A DNA stretch of 64,000 nt, taken from Albifimbria verrucaria. Lineage: Eukaryota > Ascomycota > Sordariomycetes > Hypocreales > Stachybotryaceae. Positions within the stretch are counted from its first letter, which is position 1, and each line of letters starts with the position of its first letter. The notes beneath the pieces are model-generated. The model was not told the DNA's origin. It saw nothing but the letters and a program-made list of their open reading frames with translations, and made no database searches. Position numbers and translations under genes: made by a program. Where the stretch lies: the NCBI GenBank assembly GCA_020081605.1, contig JAHREC010000049.1, positions 4,402,001 through 4,466,000 of the forward strand. The letters run 5' to 3'. Below, in pieces: positions 1 through 12,500 of this stretch.

Positions 1-1787
1 ATGTTACCACTGCATTGTGTGGTGCATTTGACGCCAACTTGGCCATGACTACTGAGCTTGCTAGTGGAACTTCCTACAACGGCGATGGTTTCATAGACAT
101 CGAAGTCAAAGCTGAAATTACCATGTCGCTCTCCCTTGTGGCATCATATTATCAATCTATGTGGGTCCTCATGGTTCGGTCAGAGTGTTTTCTTGGCCAT
201 CACTACCATCAGTGTTCCTGATAATTTGTAACCAGTCACTTCGTAGACGCGAAACATCTTCAGTATAGAGTTTAAAACGTTCCTTCTCATGTACTTGCCG
301 TCTCTTCTGGGTCTTGCCATAATGGAGTCTCGTTTCTCACACCAGAGATACCTAAGCTCGTATGAGAGCAGTATCATACCCTAGCAGTTCGATTAAATTG
401 GGATAAGAATGAAATGAGCTGAACAGTTGGCGTCCCTCGGTTGGTTAAATTATCAATATAATTCTTCTTCTTTCGTTTCCTTTTACCAATACCATGATGA
501 CTCCAAGTCGAATGGCTCCGCTGGAACTGCATTATATCAGGGGTTGTAAGAAGATATCACGATTTTTGCTTAACCTAACCTGTGGCGACACTACCTTACT
601 ATTGAACCATCTTGGCCTTTAGAGAAATTCACGATCAGTTTTCATTCGTCAGCCTGGTCAAAAGCTGGGGCTTCTTGTGGATCAGCTTCTAGGGACAAAA
701 TAAAAGGACGCAACATGCCTGGACATCGATCATAGATTCGACAACACATGAGTGGCGCCATCTGGGCTACCTGTGGGTAAATAACGAGCACAATGTCTTG
801 TTACCATCGGACAGAAATCCTAGTAGAATTAGGTATTACTAATTGATCAAGTCCAATATTTGCAATGCTCTGTTCGCGAGGCCGATCATATAATCGATTT
901 CCTAGGGACTTTGCTAAAATTTTAACAGTTTACACAAAAACAGACCTGTCAATAGGATAGCCACGTCCTCTTCTTGCTGGCAGGTGATTATCACCAAGCC
1001 AAATCTGGCAGAGGTTCAGATCGATGACTGCCCAATGACGCTTGATGTGATAGCTATCCACTAACTTACTTCCCTTGACCCTGCCATGGCACTTGGATAA
1101 CCCTTCCTTCCTCCCAGCTCAGAATTGCCTGCTTTCTTTTCTTATAGAAACTGGCCATGTTTTCTAAACTCGAAGAATGATTTATAGGTATTTGGCTTAA
1201 CCTAGACTATTAATAATGGTGAACTATGAACTAGTTTCATGGTTGATAAAACGCCAGTCAATGTTTTATTTTAACAGTGTTTAGAGGGAAGAGCAAACCA
1301 GCAATGCTAAATGAAACAAACTACTCAGCAAGTAGTAGAGTATTGTCATTCAATGCATAAGATAATGGATATGTAGAGAGGTTTGGTACGGCGCTCTTGG
1401 GCCATATGTTGATAATGCTGTTTCGTGATCAGAGACCACAATGTCTAGAAATTCAAAGCTAGGGGTAGTGACAAGCCAAGGGATCGCTCAAAAATGATTA
1501 AGGAAGACGAGTGTACTGGTGGAATACATTGATGTCAGTTGACCTATTACAACTAATCGGTACACTACGCGAGGGAAGCCTGCGTGTTACTGAACCGGAT
1601 ACTGCTTTGAGCCTTGAGTTGAGCTCCATGTTCGTCTAGATCTATGACGCTCAACATTAATTTGTATCAAATGTAATAAGTTATTTAATATCAGATTGCT
1701 CAGATAATTTGGTGTGTCCAATTCAAGACTCTGCTGGCCGAAGCTAATATCTACATATCCCCACCAGGAGAAGTTGAGTAACATATT

Positions 1788-1800
1788 ACACACACACACA
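1788..1800. repeat. (CA)n microsatellite
   Basis: About six uninterrupted CA dinucleotides, read directly. It sits in non-coding sequence. Confidence 0.8.
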
Positions 1801-2308
1801 TGATGGCTTGCCATGTCAAGAAGGTGGGGCAGCTGGATTATCGCTCTGCTTGCTTCCAATAGTCAAAAGCAGCAAGATACTTAAGGCTAATTATTGTGGC
1901 CATGGTGAATAACCCTTGCCCTCTGCAGGAGATGCTGCTGTTACCATTTGAATCCACTGGGCCGATGATCCATCATCTGAACAGAGCCCCGCAGCAATGC
2001 TGTGCTTTGGGACTTCCGTTACGACAAGCTGACGAGCAACCAACGAGGAAGGGTGCCTGATGCGCAGCGGGGCGTGTCCTGAACCAAATTGCGTTATGGG
2101 GTAGGGTGCCTCATACAATCTGGGCAAAATAAATTAATAGAGCCTGGGTTATCTGTATTTATCCACTCCTGACTACCACCCCCAACTCTATGTAACCTGG
2201 ACGGAATCTCATCATGGGCTCAAGTATAAGTAGCATCAGCACGGATCTTCCGTTCACTCTACGGCCCATTCCTCAACAATCAGGTGGCTTTGAGAGCATC
2301 CTAGTTGA

Positions 2309-2551
2309 TTGAACCTTGCTACCCAGCGCCTGCAATCTGAGGCCAGCCGTCTCCCCATTTCTTACCCTGCCATGATGTATCGGATCATGGTTTTCTGGAC
2401 ATGGGTCGTGGTCACCACCGCCGCGCTTCTAGGTGCCACCGTATTCTACTGCATTATTGCTCAACTAGTCGAAATCTTTGACCTGAGAGACAGCCCTATA
2501 GTCCTTAGCCTTCAGCGTTCGCTCCCGAACCGGCTCACTTCTTATCGCTAG
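2309..2551 (+). CDS. Possible membrane-protein fragment
   Basis: An 80-residue open frame with one hydrophobic stretch (WTWVVVTTAALLGATVFYCI) followed by a short polar tail containing RDSPIVLSL. This loosely resembles the C-terminal end of fungal multi-pass membrane proteins, in which a last membrane helix is followed by a WKSS-L-type tail (DUF3176-like). There is no matching upstream domain, so at best it is a relic or a last exon. It may equally be a chance open frame. Confidence 0.15.
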   Translation: MNLATQRLQSEASRLPISYPAMMYRIMVFWTWVVVTTAALLGATVFYCIIAQLVEIFDLRDSPIVLSLQRSLPNRLTSYR

Positions 2552-3303
2552 GCTGGATGATCTGGATGGAGTACTGTGGTGAAATGGTTCCAAAGTTCTG
2601 TGCACCCTGCCCACAACTTCAGGTAGAGATATGCAACTGGATTGATTGCTGTGGCTGGCTTGGACTTTATTCCGACTGATGCCAGCTCCAAACGCAGCAC
2701 GGAGCGACGTGGGCCACACATGCACCCGCAGCGGCTTGTCACATCCGCGCTGTTACCCTTGTCTGAAGGGTTAGCAGCATCATGCACGGACCATGGTAAC
2801 AGCCAACGTATGTCTCCGCGAGAGCCAGCCGACATGGCAAATGGAGACAATGTATTAGCCTCGCCGTCCCGTCCTTTGTGGGCTAATGCAGGCGATGCAA
2901 TGGTGCGTGGGGACAGAGCAAGGGCTGGTCATTCGCGGAACACATTGTGTATTTTCATATTTTCCCTACACGGAAGGTATTTACCTCATGTTGACTGTGC
3001 CTCATTCTTGCATACCAGCCGCTGACTACTTGTTTTCGAATATGCAAGACAATCAATATCTGCCCCTATTAACGTAACGATATTGGTCTCGGCCAAGGTC
3101 GAGGTATTTTCTTGGTGTCTCAGTTGAATCATTCGTTCTGCACTTCTGCCTACATGGAACTTCTTGCGTCTTTCGCTGATACAAGTCGCCGCATCGTATT
3201 CTAGGTGGTGTTGGTTTATGCTCTCCGTGGTCGTATGCAACCCTGGTTTTTGTCAATGATCGCGCTGCGAAGCGGAAAGTCAGAGATAAAGCAACATAAA
3301 TCT

Positions 3304-3340
3304 AAAGAGAGAAAAGAAAAAGAAAAAAGAAAACGAAAGA
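3304..3340 (+). repeat. Purine-rich (GA/A) tract
   Basis: A run of A and G broken only by one C near its end, read directly. It is low-complexity intergenic sequence lying about 240 bases beyond the 3' end of the amine oxidase gene. Confidence 0.7.
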
Positions 3341-3583
3341 CATCTTGCGGGACATCCCAGGTTAATGGAGACTCAAATGATGGATCAATTATTTACTGGC
3401 TTCATCACTAAAAAGAAGTGGTCAGAATTGCAGTATGGGGTAGGCGGATGTACTCCACAATATGGAAGAGAAATTTAAAACACAAAACGAATAGTCTAAT
3501 TATTAAAGCATAGAGTATTTATGAGACCTGATTCCTTCAAGTCAAAGCGAGCCCGTCAAAAGGCAGTTCTTCTCGTATTGAGA

Positions 3584-5016
3584 TCAAGAGTGGATCACCT
3601 CCGCTGCTGCCCGGTATCCAGCACGCACGGCTCCGTCCATATATCCAACCCAGTAATCGGAGGCTTCCGTCCCAGCAAAATGGAGATTACCAACAGGCTC
3701 CTTCAAAGCAGGCCCGTATCGCGTGTAAATGCCAGGACCGGCGATTGCAGTTGGCCCTCCGAGCGAGTACTTTTCGTGGTCCCAGATAAAAACGACCCAT
3801 TCGGAGGCGTCCTTGGATTTTTCACCAAAATAGTTGACAAAGTCGGCTTCGACTACCTTGGCAATATCTTCGTACTTTGAATCAAGGTATTTGCGCAGCT
3901 CATCCGCCTCCAGGAATGCCATTACTGCGCCGTATGACCCGTCACGGGCTGACTGGTCATACAGCACTCGCCCCAAGCCTGTATCACTAAGGGCCTGGCC
4001 GGTCAGATTGTCTGCAACCCAGAAAGGAGTGTCGTAGATTCCAATGCCCTTTCCAAGAGAGCCCATGCGTAGCTTCTTTGCAAGGCTCGGTGAGCGGCGG
4101 GCAAAGGGGGTCGTATTTGATGAGCGCGGCGACGGGTGGCGACATGGCTACGATGACGTGCCGGCCTCGTACCACCTTTCCGCTCTTCAGCTTGACATCG
4201 TAGCCGTTTTTGGTCTTCTTGATACAGTCCACTGGAGAGCTGAGAGAGACGTTGCAGCGGCCGATCTTGTCGGCGAGGCGTGATGAAATGGTTTCTGCAC
4301 CGCCGTCGACCCGCCACATTTGCGCGCCGCCTGTAGTGGCTATTAAACGTTCCATGGTGCCAACTTCGGTCTCGTTGCCCGCTGCTGCGACATATGCAGC
4401 TGTGAAGAGAAGTGACTGTTCGTAGGGCTCAACAGAGAAGATGGAATGCATGATGGTGTCAACCATGAATCGAGCCTTCTCGGTCAGTGTTCGGGAGTCA
4501 AGCCAGTCACCGAGTGATAGCGCATCCCACTCTTTGGCCTTTTTGCTTTTCCATGGGTTCTGAATGTCAATCTGGGCAGCCATTTCATCAATAGCGGTCT
4601 GCGTCTCGAACAGAGTCATAAGACTCTCATCATCTAAGGGAGGGATTGGCCCTAATGGGCCTCCGGTTTCGAAAAGTGTCCTCTCGCCTCCGAAGTAAAG
4701 GACATTGTTTCCCGTGTCGAGTTCTTCAAATAGTTCAATGCCAAGCTCTTCAGCTAGCGCGATGACAACGTCCTGGGTAGGGCCCAGGAATGTGCCTCCT
4801 ACATCTGCCCATCCGCCATTTTCCAAAGGGATTGTATGAACACGGCCTCCAGTGCGATTACGTGCCTCAAGCACAATGAAGCTCTTCCCGGCCTCGGACA
4901 GGGCTTTGGCGGCCGCAAGCCCCGAAAAGCCACTCACCCACGATGACTGCGTCATATATGCCTTGGGCCAGCGAGGGCTGTGAGGCCAGCAAGGCGAGGG
5001 CGGCTGCAATTCTCAT
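3584..5016 (-). CDS. Secreted flavin amine oxidase (frameshifted)
   Basis: FAD-dependent amine oxidase of the monoamine oxidase family, which oxidatively deaminates amines with release of H2O2. The ATG at 5014-5016 gives a hydrophobic signal peptide (MRIAAALALLASQPSLAQG), so the product should be secreted or vacuolar. An FAD-binding Rossmann segment follows, with LEARNRTGGRVHT, then the GGTFLGPTQ region; the C-terminal flavin-binding motif is LHFAGTEASDYWVGYMDGAV. Two frame breaks are seen, near 4930-4940 inside the GxGxxG glycine loop and near 4065-4080. Each behaves as one surplus base; removing both gives about 476 residues, normal for the family. These breaks differ from the lost homopolymer bases elsewhere, so true decay is possible. 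It neighbours the polyketide synthase in the same orientation and could process an amine product, or be unrelated. Confidence 0.8.
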
Positions 5017-6045
5017 CTTGCAAAATCAAGAGCGAAAGGTAGGATGCAGGTAGTAAAGACTCAGCTTTGGGGAAAAGAAGCGTGTGCAGAATTGGGATAA
5101 TAGACGAGCTTAGTCGGAGAAAGGGTCGAAATATATCAACAGAAGAACTCCCCAGCGCATCGGCACGGCCGCAGCTGTGCGCAGACCGTTTAGTTGGCTC
5201 TGATCGGATCAGCCGCTTGGCATAAGCTGCCCCTCCATCAACTGCTACCGAGCATTGACCCGCCTACGAAGGCAAGGTCTTAAGGGCCCACGTGTTGTGC
5301 ATGCATGTTCGGTGCATAATCTGTGGCGCATCCCACGGATAAGTCCGGTCGGTGGGTTCAGGTGTGTCAAAAGGAGACTATTGGGGGACCAGGTGCGAGA
5401 TCATAGGTTGTCAGATTCCTAAACGAGGAATATAACTACCCCATTTTGATGTGTGCTGTATGTGGATACGGCAAGTTACATAATTTGTAGCCATTTTGTG
5501 CCTTCAGTAGTAAAGTGTAACATCTTGTAGATAAATTATACACATTGAGAAGCCAAAGTGGCGATGCTATGAGCAACGATTTTGTCTTGCCACGGACTCT
5601 CCACATGTCGATTATTATCAACTATTTACAGATAGACTTAAAAATCCAAATAAATGCAATTTGAAATCTTATAATGGTCCCCACGGGACTGCAAACTAGC
5701 CTCACAGAACAACATGGGACCAAGCGACATGCTACGTCTCCGTAAAAGTCCAGAACCAATGTTTCGAGCTTTACATGGCAGGTAAGCACCATAAGTTGTC
5801 TGTAAGAGGATATGTCCTGACTGATACGCCATGACTCATCACTGTTCACAAATTGGTCTTTTGAACGGCACGGCCTACGAATCATTATACCCGATGGCAT
5901 CCCAGACTCAACATATGATGTATGTGCCTACCTGCATATCAAGACAGACTAGACTGCCGGCGTCTGCGCATCGGAGCGGCCGGAGGACCGCGGCTGAGAC
6001 CTTCTGACTGGACATATGTGAGTGACACGGGCCCAAGATGGACCT
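5017..6045. other. Intergenic region
   Basis: The stretch next to the amine oxidase start is its presumed promoter. The rest has only short overlapping open frames with no recognisable protein. Confidence 0.55.
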
Positions 6046-6310
6046 ATGATGTTCAGTGCGCTGTCCTGCATCGTTTCAACAGCCGCCTTCCTGCAGGAGC
6101 AGGCGACAGAACCAGCCCTCAACGGCTACGCCCTACGAACTGATTGGGGAAGCTCATGCCAATCTGGGGATAAATTCCCTCCATGGGCGCGAAAGTCAGC
6201 TGCTACACCTTACATGAACTTCCAGGTGAGGCAGTTGACATTGTTGAATACATTCTACTTGTTTGTGATGGTTGCGGACCCGAAGGGTGCTCTGTCTTCC
6301 AGATAGGCTA
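6046..6310 (+). CDS. Candidate small cysteine-rich secreted protein
   Basis: A short reading frame starts at an ATG-ATG pair at 6046 with a signal-peptide-like N-terminus (MMFSALSCIVSTAAFL). It passes a segment ending GSSCQSGDKF and then changes frame at a CCC run (6177-6179). The next frame carries VSCYTLHELPG and the cysteine-dense LLVCDGCGPEGCSVF, giving at least five cysteines in the mature part. The 3' end is uncertain: the second frame stays open to 6692 and overlaps the polyketide synthase end, so an intron or earlier stop near 6300 is likely. It is convergent with the polyketide synthase. The cysteine spacing matches no family I can name; secreted effector-like or antimicrobial-like roles are guesses. 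Confidence 0.35.
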
Positions 6311-6536
6311 TTCACTCACTGTCACTACATCGTCGTGCCACCGTCTAGTAATCACTGCAAAGATACCCGTAATTGTGGATGCTTTGCTAACGAGAAAGTG
6401 TCAAAACTTTGCCTCCAAGGATCAAACAATTGATGGAAAAAGTGCTCGTTTAGGGCGACTAACTTCTCATTACATTATCAAATCTAAGTACAATTGGCAA
6501 AGCCCTTGGGTTTCGGCCAAGATGATCCTGTCTAGG

Positions 6537-9500
6537 CTACTCTTTTCTAATCTGGCTCACCTGCGCTACCAGCTCACCAATTGCCGATACAGACCTCCCT
6601 CCCATGATATCGTACACGGGCACGTCCGCAGCAAAATCTCGGGCCATCCAGTTTCGCAATTCTACCGCGACCAGCGAGTCTACACCAAGTAGATACAAAG
6701 GTTTGTTCACGTCCACCTCTTCAGGCACGATTGACAGCGCGCGCCAGCTTCTTCGTGAGAAGTTCGACGGCAATCTTGGCACGGTCTTCAACGGCTGATA
6801 GCTGCTTGAATAAGGCTGTGGGGTTCACCTCATTGTTGACTTGTGCTTGTTGCTGGAAATGGGCGAAAAGTGGTCGCTTGAGAGTCTCGGGAACCTCCAG
6901 AGAGCGACTAGCAATGTCAGAGGGCATGTCAATACCCATAATGACCTGACTCTTGGGCTGAGCCGTGTCTCCTTGTAGGCGTGGTCTGCAATAAACGTCA
7001 AGAAGAGTCAAGAGTTTGTCCTCTTCAATCTCTGAAAGAGCTTGCGAGGCGTGAAGCCTCTGTCTGAGCGAGTCGTTATCTGCAACGACACCGATCGATC
7101 GCATAACTCCCAGATCGATGGACGTAGCATTTTGGCCGTGTTTGACTCGGTATCGCGCTAAGGCATCTTGGAATGTGCAGCCTGCTGCATAGTTGGCCTG
7201 CCCAGGGTTTCCAATGATGCCTGACACGGAGGAGAGGAGGATAAAAAGTCGACGTCAGGGAGTAGGGTGTGAAGATTCCATGATGTTGGGACCTTGGACT
7301 GAATTCCTTCAGTCCATTGCGAGTACGACATATTCTCAAAGACGGAATCCTGGGGATTTGTTAGATACCACAGTAGGAATGATCTAGAATACTCAATATT
7401 GATACGTACCCGGAGAGTCATTGCCGCATTGATACATCCACGAATGGGAGGCATGGTCTGGAGACATTGCTGCAATACCTGTGAAAGTGACTGTAATACA
7501 GACACATCGCACGCTGGTGCTAGCACCTTGACGCCTTGAGAGACAAGTTTTTCGACTATTGAGGCGGCTGGCTTCGATTTCATACCAGACCTCGACAGAA
7601 CAAGGAAGTTCTTTGCGCCCTTGCTTGCCATCCAGGTCAAGATAGATTGTCCAATGCCACCGAATCCCCACGACGAGATATGTAGCATCTCCATCAAACT
7701 GCCACGATTGTTCCTGGGCGAGATATTTCTGGGCCGTGTTAGTTTCGCATTCTAAAGTAAACAAAAGCTTCTCTCACCTTAACTATCGTAGATGGATTGA
7801 CTCTGACCATGACCCGACCAGAAGTCTTTCCCTTCTGCAGGCATCGGAATGCCTCTTCTACAGCATCTACATCGTGAATCTGCAAGGGCTGAGGTGAGCG
7901 GATCGTGCCATCATAGACCAGTTTCATGGTTTGCTGCAGAATTTTCTTCGCCAGCGGTTTCCGATCCGTAAAAATGTGGTGCAAATCGACTGCTGCAAAA
8001 GAGACGTTCTTGGCTAAGAATTGCATCGGCAGCGGTGCATTAGAATTGATGTCCGCCTTACCAATCTCGACGAAACGCCCAAAAGGCGCCATACACTCCG
8101 AGGACATTCGCAGTCCTTGTCCTACCAGCGAGTTCAAAACAACATCGACGCCCCGCCCCTGGGTCATTCTCATGACGCCCTGGGCAAAGGTTGTGTCTCT
8201 ACTGTAGAAAATATGATCGGATGGAATTCCGTAGTCTTTGATAAGAAGATCTCGCTTGTGGTCATAACCGACAGTCGCAAACACCTCCGCACCGACGCTC
8301 TGCGCAAGTTGGATGGCCAGCTGGCCTGTGGCTCCAGAAGCAGCATGAATGAGCACTTTATCACCCTTCTCCATCCTTGCGATCTCCAGCAGAGATTGGA
8401 TTGCAGTCCCAGCAGGACTCAGCACGGCACAGGCTTCTTCAAACGAGATTGAGTCCGGGATTTTGTAAACACACCACTCATCAGCGCGGACATATGTGCG
8501 CATGCAGCCGAACATGAATACACACACGCGGTCACCAGGCTGGACAGACGTGCACTGATGGCCGACGCGTGTGACGACACCAGAGCAGTCCGAACCAAAG
8601 CCGTCAAACTCCATTCGACCGACGGCAGCGAACACGTCGCGAAAGTTGAGAGCCCATGCCCTCGTTTCTACCTCAATCTCAAGTGGGCCAAGTTCGCTAG
8701 CAGAAATACTTGTGTCCTCGACGAAGCGGAGACCTTCAAGCTGTCCACGTCCCTCAATTCCCAGCATCAAAGGAGGGCCCGGAAGCCAAGGCCCTACCAC
8801 AGGCTCAGCTGCAGCCAAGGGGCTAGCTCTCTGCTAGTTTCGCGATCTACCACAACTCGGCCAGTGAGGATCTGCCCATCACGGACAACGTACTCAACCT
8901 CGCCTGCGGCTGGGGTGCAACTAATGTGCAACTGAGAACTTTGGATATATGCTGAGCTAGCGTCACTGGTCCTGATGTTTCATCTTCTACGGAGAGAGAA
9001 GCGAGGATCCGTCGACTATCGAATTCTGCCCGCAAAGTCCGAAGCAGGCCGACATGTATGGAGAAATGTGGTGAACCGGCTTGCAAACCACCTCCAGAGA
9101 CCCAGAGCACCTTGTTTGATTGCTCAAGCCATTTCTTGACCAATGCAAATGTTGTATCTGAGGCGTTTTCGAGGAATGGGCTACCAGTATCAACCAGGAA
9201 CACGACATAATCAGCGCTCTCAGGGCTTGCGTCTGCAAGCTGGCCAATCTTGAAAATTTCTGGCTGATTTCCTAGCAGCTCCGTGGTGGCATTTTCAAGC
9301 CACGAGGCCGTGGCAAGTTGATGAGTGTTGTCATCGCCATCGTCTCTCACTACTAAAATGGTTCTGGAACCAGGAGCTGCCTTTGGAGGCTCCGTCTTAG
9401 CCGTTGTGCAGACAATACAGGCATAGTGAGTAGCTTCATCTCGTATTAGTAAATCGCTCCCGGAGAAGTCATTGCTGCGTAGGATAGTATCCCACGCATC

Positions 9501-12500
9501 GTCATCAGTTGTGCCTCTCTGCACAAGGCTTCCATCCTTGTCTTCCCACCAACCCGGCAGGAGGCCAAAACCGAAGCCCATGACAAAAGAGTCGTACGCT
9601 GCGGTTAAAGAAAAATGATGAGGTGTCCACCGGGCTTTAGCAGTAATCTCAACTGTGGTAGAGCACTAGCAATGTTTCCGGACAGATGCAGACCATCCCC
9701 GACAACGATCAAGTCGTAGCTTCCCAGCTCGAAGCCTTGTGTGACAATGTCCTGGTGAATATCAAGCGACTTAAATAGCATTCGGTCATGGTACTCTTTG
9801 AAGCTATTCGCATAATCATCCGAGACACCCGAAGTATCGGTTGATGTGTACTTGGAGAACGCACGGCCGCCGATGCGTTGCTCAGTTTGGTGTAATAGCG
9901 ATAGAATTTTGCGCGTCATGGATCCTGTACCAGCACCAACCTCCAGAATCTCCTGCTCAGCCGTGTGATGAGAAAGTAATTCAAGGTACGGCTTCAGTGC
10001 TGGCTTCTCTATCCGATTGACAACATTATCGTAGAAATCACCAAGCGCTGGCCCTGGATCAATTGCGTTTGTATGGTCAATCTTACCCTGCGAAATACTG
10101 ACAATGTTCCGTGCGGCCTCGATGAACAGTCTCCAAGATGGTCGTTCGCGTCCACGGTCTTCCAATTCAGCCACCAGGGACTCTAGTCCCATTTCTGTTT
10201 CGTATTGATGGTCTTGGAGTTGGTCATCTGCCCAGGAAAGATACGCTTTCATATGAGTTGGAGCTTTTGACCAATCTCTTGTACGGAGGTTGGAAATTGT
10301 TTGGCTCAGCAATGCGCGCAATGTCTTTTCAAGCTGAATATTGTAGTCGACCAGCCCATTCGTAATCTGTGGGAAAAGGCAGCAGTATCTGGCTAATTGC
10401 GCCTTGTCAAGGAGAGGCAGGTACGGTTTCCATTCAATGCTATGAGCGTCGGCTTTCTGAACCTCCGACGTAGTGGATGCGCTCATAATTGGCAACATCT
10501 CTAGACGCTTTAGATGGCAGAGAACTGTTCCGTCGTCATCGAACATTGTGACGCTGGCTTCCACTCCTAGCTCAGCTGATCTGAGTCGGGATTTGGTTGA
10601 ACATTGAAGGCGTTTTGACTGCACTTTTTCGAGCCCTAACGCTGTGATCCTGAGGTCATTGACCTTGTGAGGAACCAGCGTAGGAAGTTGTCGTGATAAT
10701 CCTTCCGACGGTGCCGTGAAACACACTTGGAAAGCCGCATCAAGAACTGCTGGGTGAGCCAGCCCCTTAAGCGACTTATCGGCAAGCGCTTTCGTGTTGA
10801 TGCATGCCACGGATTGTTGATGGCCATCCCATGACAATTCCTCCACGAGAGAAAAGGACCCGCCATACTCAAGCCCCTGCTCTTGCAGTCGCTGGTAAAA
10901 TACCTTGCTATCGATCCGTTTTGTCGAGTCTTCCTTTGCACGCTCGTGGCTTTGCGTGAGATCATTTGTAGTAGCACGCATTTCAAATCCACCGTCAACC
11001 TCAGACAGCGGTTGTTCGTATTCGATGTGAATTGTCGCATCGAAACAACGGTTCCAGTTGCCTGCATCACCTGCGCTTGTCAGCTGGACGTTGAAGCGCA
11101 ACGCCGTTTTCTCATATGTTTGTTGAAGGGGACGCAAATGAGCCATGACTTGGGTTTTTGATTCGGGCTTGATAACAATAGGACTGGTAAAGGTCGCCTC
11201 TTTAACGTGGTAGGCGACGATCTTTTGTTGCTTGTTTGCAACCTGGCGCACAGCTTCTATAGCCGTCATCAATGATCCTGCTGCTGGGAACAAAGCAGTT
11301 CCACCAACAACGTGGTCTGCAAGCCAAGGCATTTGCTCAATGCTAAGATTCATTTCCCATCTCGGCTCGAGAGGGTTCCAGTCAGTAGCGCGCGTCCCTA
11401 GAAGTGCATGTGGTGGCTCATCACGCATTCTCCAGGTCCGACTATGACCTCCCTCGTGCCAGAACAAGCGAGAGTGATCAAATGGATATCCAGGAGCATC
11501 CACAATAAAAGAATAGCTTTTATCAGACAACTGATTCGCTGCGGTAACAGATGCCGAAAAACCTCGGAGGAAGAGATGGCCTACCGTTTCTAGGACAGTC
11601 TTCACGGGGAGTGGCGCCTTGTCAGGACTGACGCATACTGAAAGGTCTGGGAACCAACGATGTGGCCCAACGCATCTTTTATATACCTTCGGAGAGCTCC
11701 ATGCGGTCCAAACTCGATATAATCAGAAATTGTTTTGAGACCGTCTGTCTGTGGTGCCGCCACACTCATGTACTGGAGTGCATCGACGAACCTCACAGGC
11801 GAAACAAGGTTGTCGACCCAGTATTGGCCTCGCGTGAGCATCCTGGCTGCTATTCTCTGACCGGTTACTGACGATACCATTAAGATTTCGTCAGCTGCCG
11901 TCTGAGTCTCAAGAGAGTCAAGGCAAGACAGGTATTCCTCCGCGATGCTCTGCATGGCTGGGGAATGATAGGCAACCCCAGTCTGCAATTTTTGACAAAA
12001 GATGTCGCTGCTAGCAAAATGATTTCTGAGATCATTAATAGCTGCTTCGTCCCCAGACAATGTGATATTCAATGGGCTGTTGACACAGGCGACGCAGACC
12101 CTCTTTTCTACCTGCAACTTGGTAAGGTGCTCATGAATCTGCCCTTCTGGAACATTGACGGAAATCATAGCGCCAGGGCCCTTGGATGGATCGCTCTCCA
12201 CGTCAGATGCTGCTAGAGTTGAAGCTAGTTTCGCAGCCAATCTTCCCTATGATAGGCAACACGGCAGGCTGACTCAAGAGAGAGCGCACCCATAGTGTAC
12301 GCGGCAGCAATCTCGCCCGAGGAGTGGCCCATGACTGAATCAGGAGAGACTCCAAATGTCTTGAACAGCTCTACTAGTGCTATCTGCAGTGCAGTGCATA
12401 GCGGCTGACTGAATTCAGGGCTATTGATGTTGCTACCTGATTGTAGTTCGTCTTTGATTCTTCGGTTAGAGATATGTCTTGTTGCGTGATTTGAGGGGCC

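Larger units (their letters stand above)
1..3583. other. AT-rich intergenic region
   Basis: No reading frame here has the composition, length or motifs of a fungal gene; the short open frames overlap each other on both strands without recognisable domains. The only piece with protein-like character is the hydrophobic frame at 2309-2551, listed separately. A purine-rich tract lies at about 3304-3340 and a CA repeat at 1788-1800. Confidence 0.6.

Noticed and set aside
4920..4945. GTGAGT in the amine oxidase as an intron donor
   Set aside because: FAD-domain coding resumes within a few bases, leaving no room for an intron; a frame break is the simpler reading.
6311..6692. Continuation of the plus-strand frame into the polyketide synthase 3' end
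   Set aside because: From 6537 on it is antisense to the ACP coding sequence, and beyond about 6310 it loses protein-like character.
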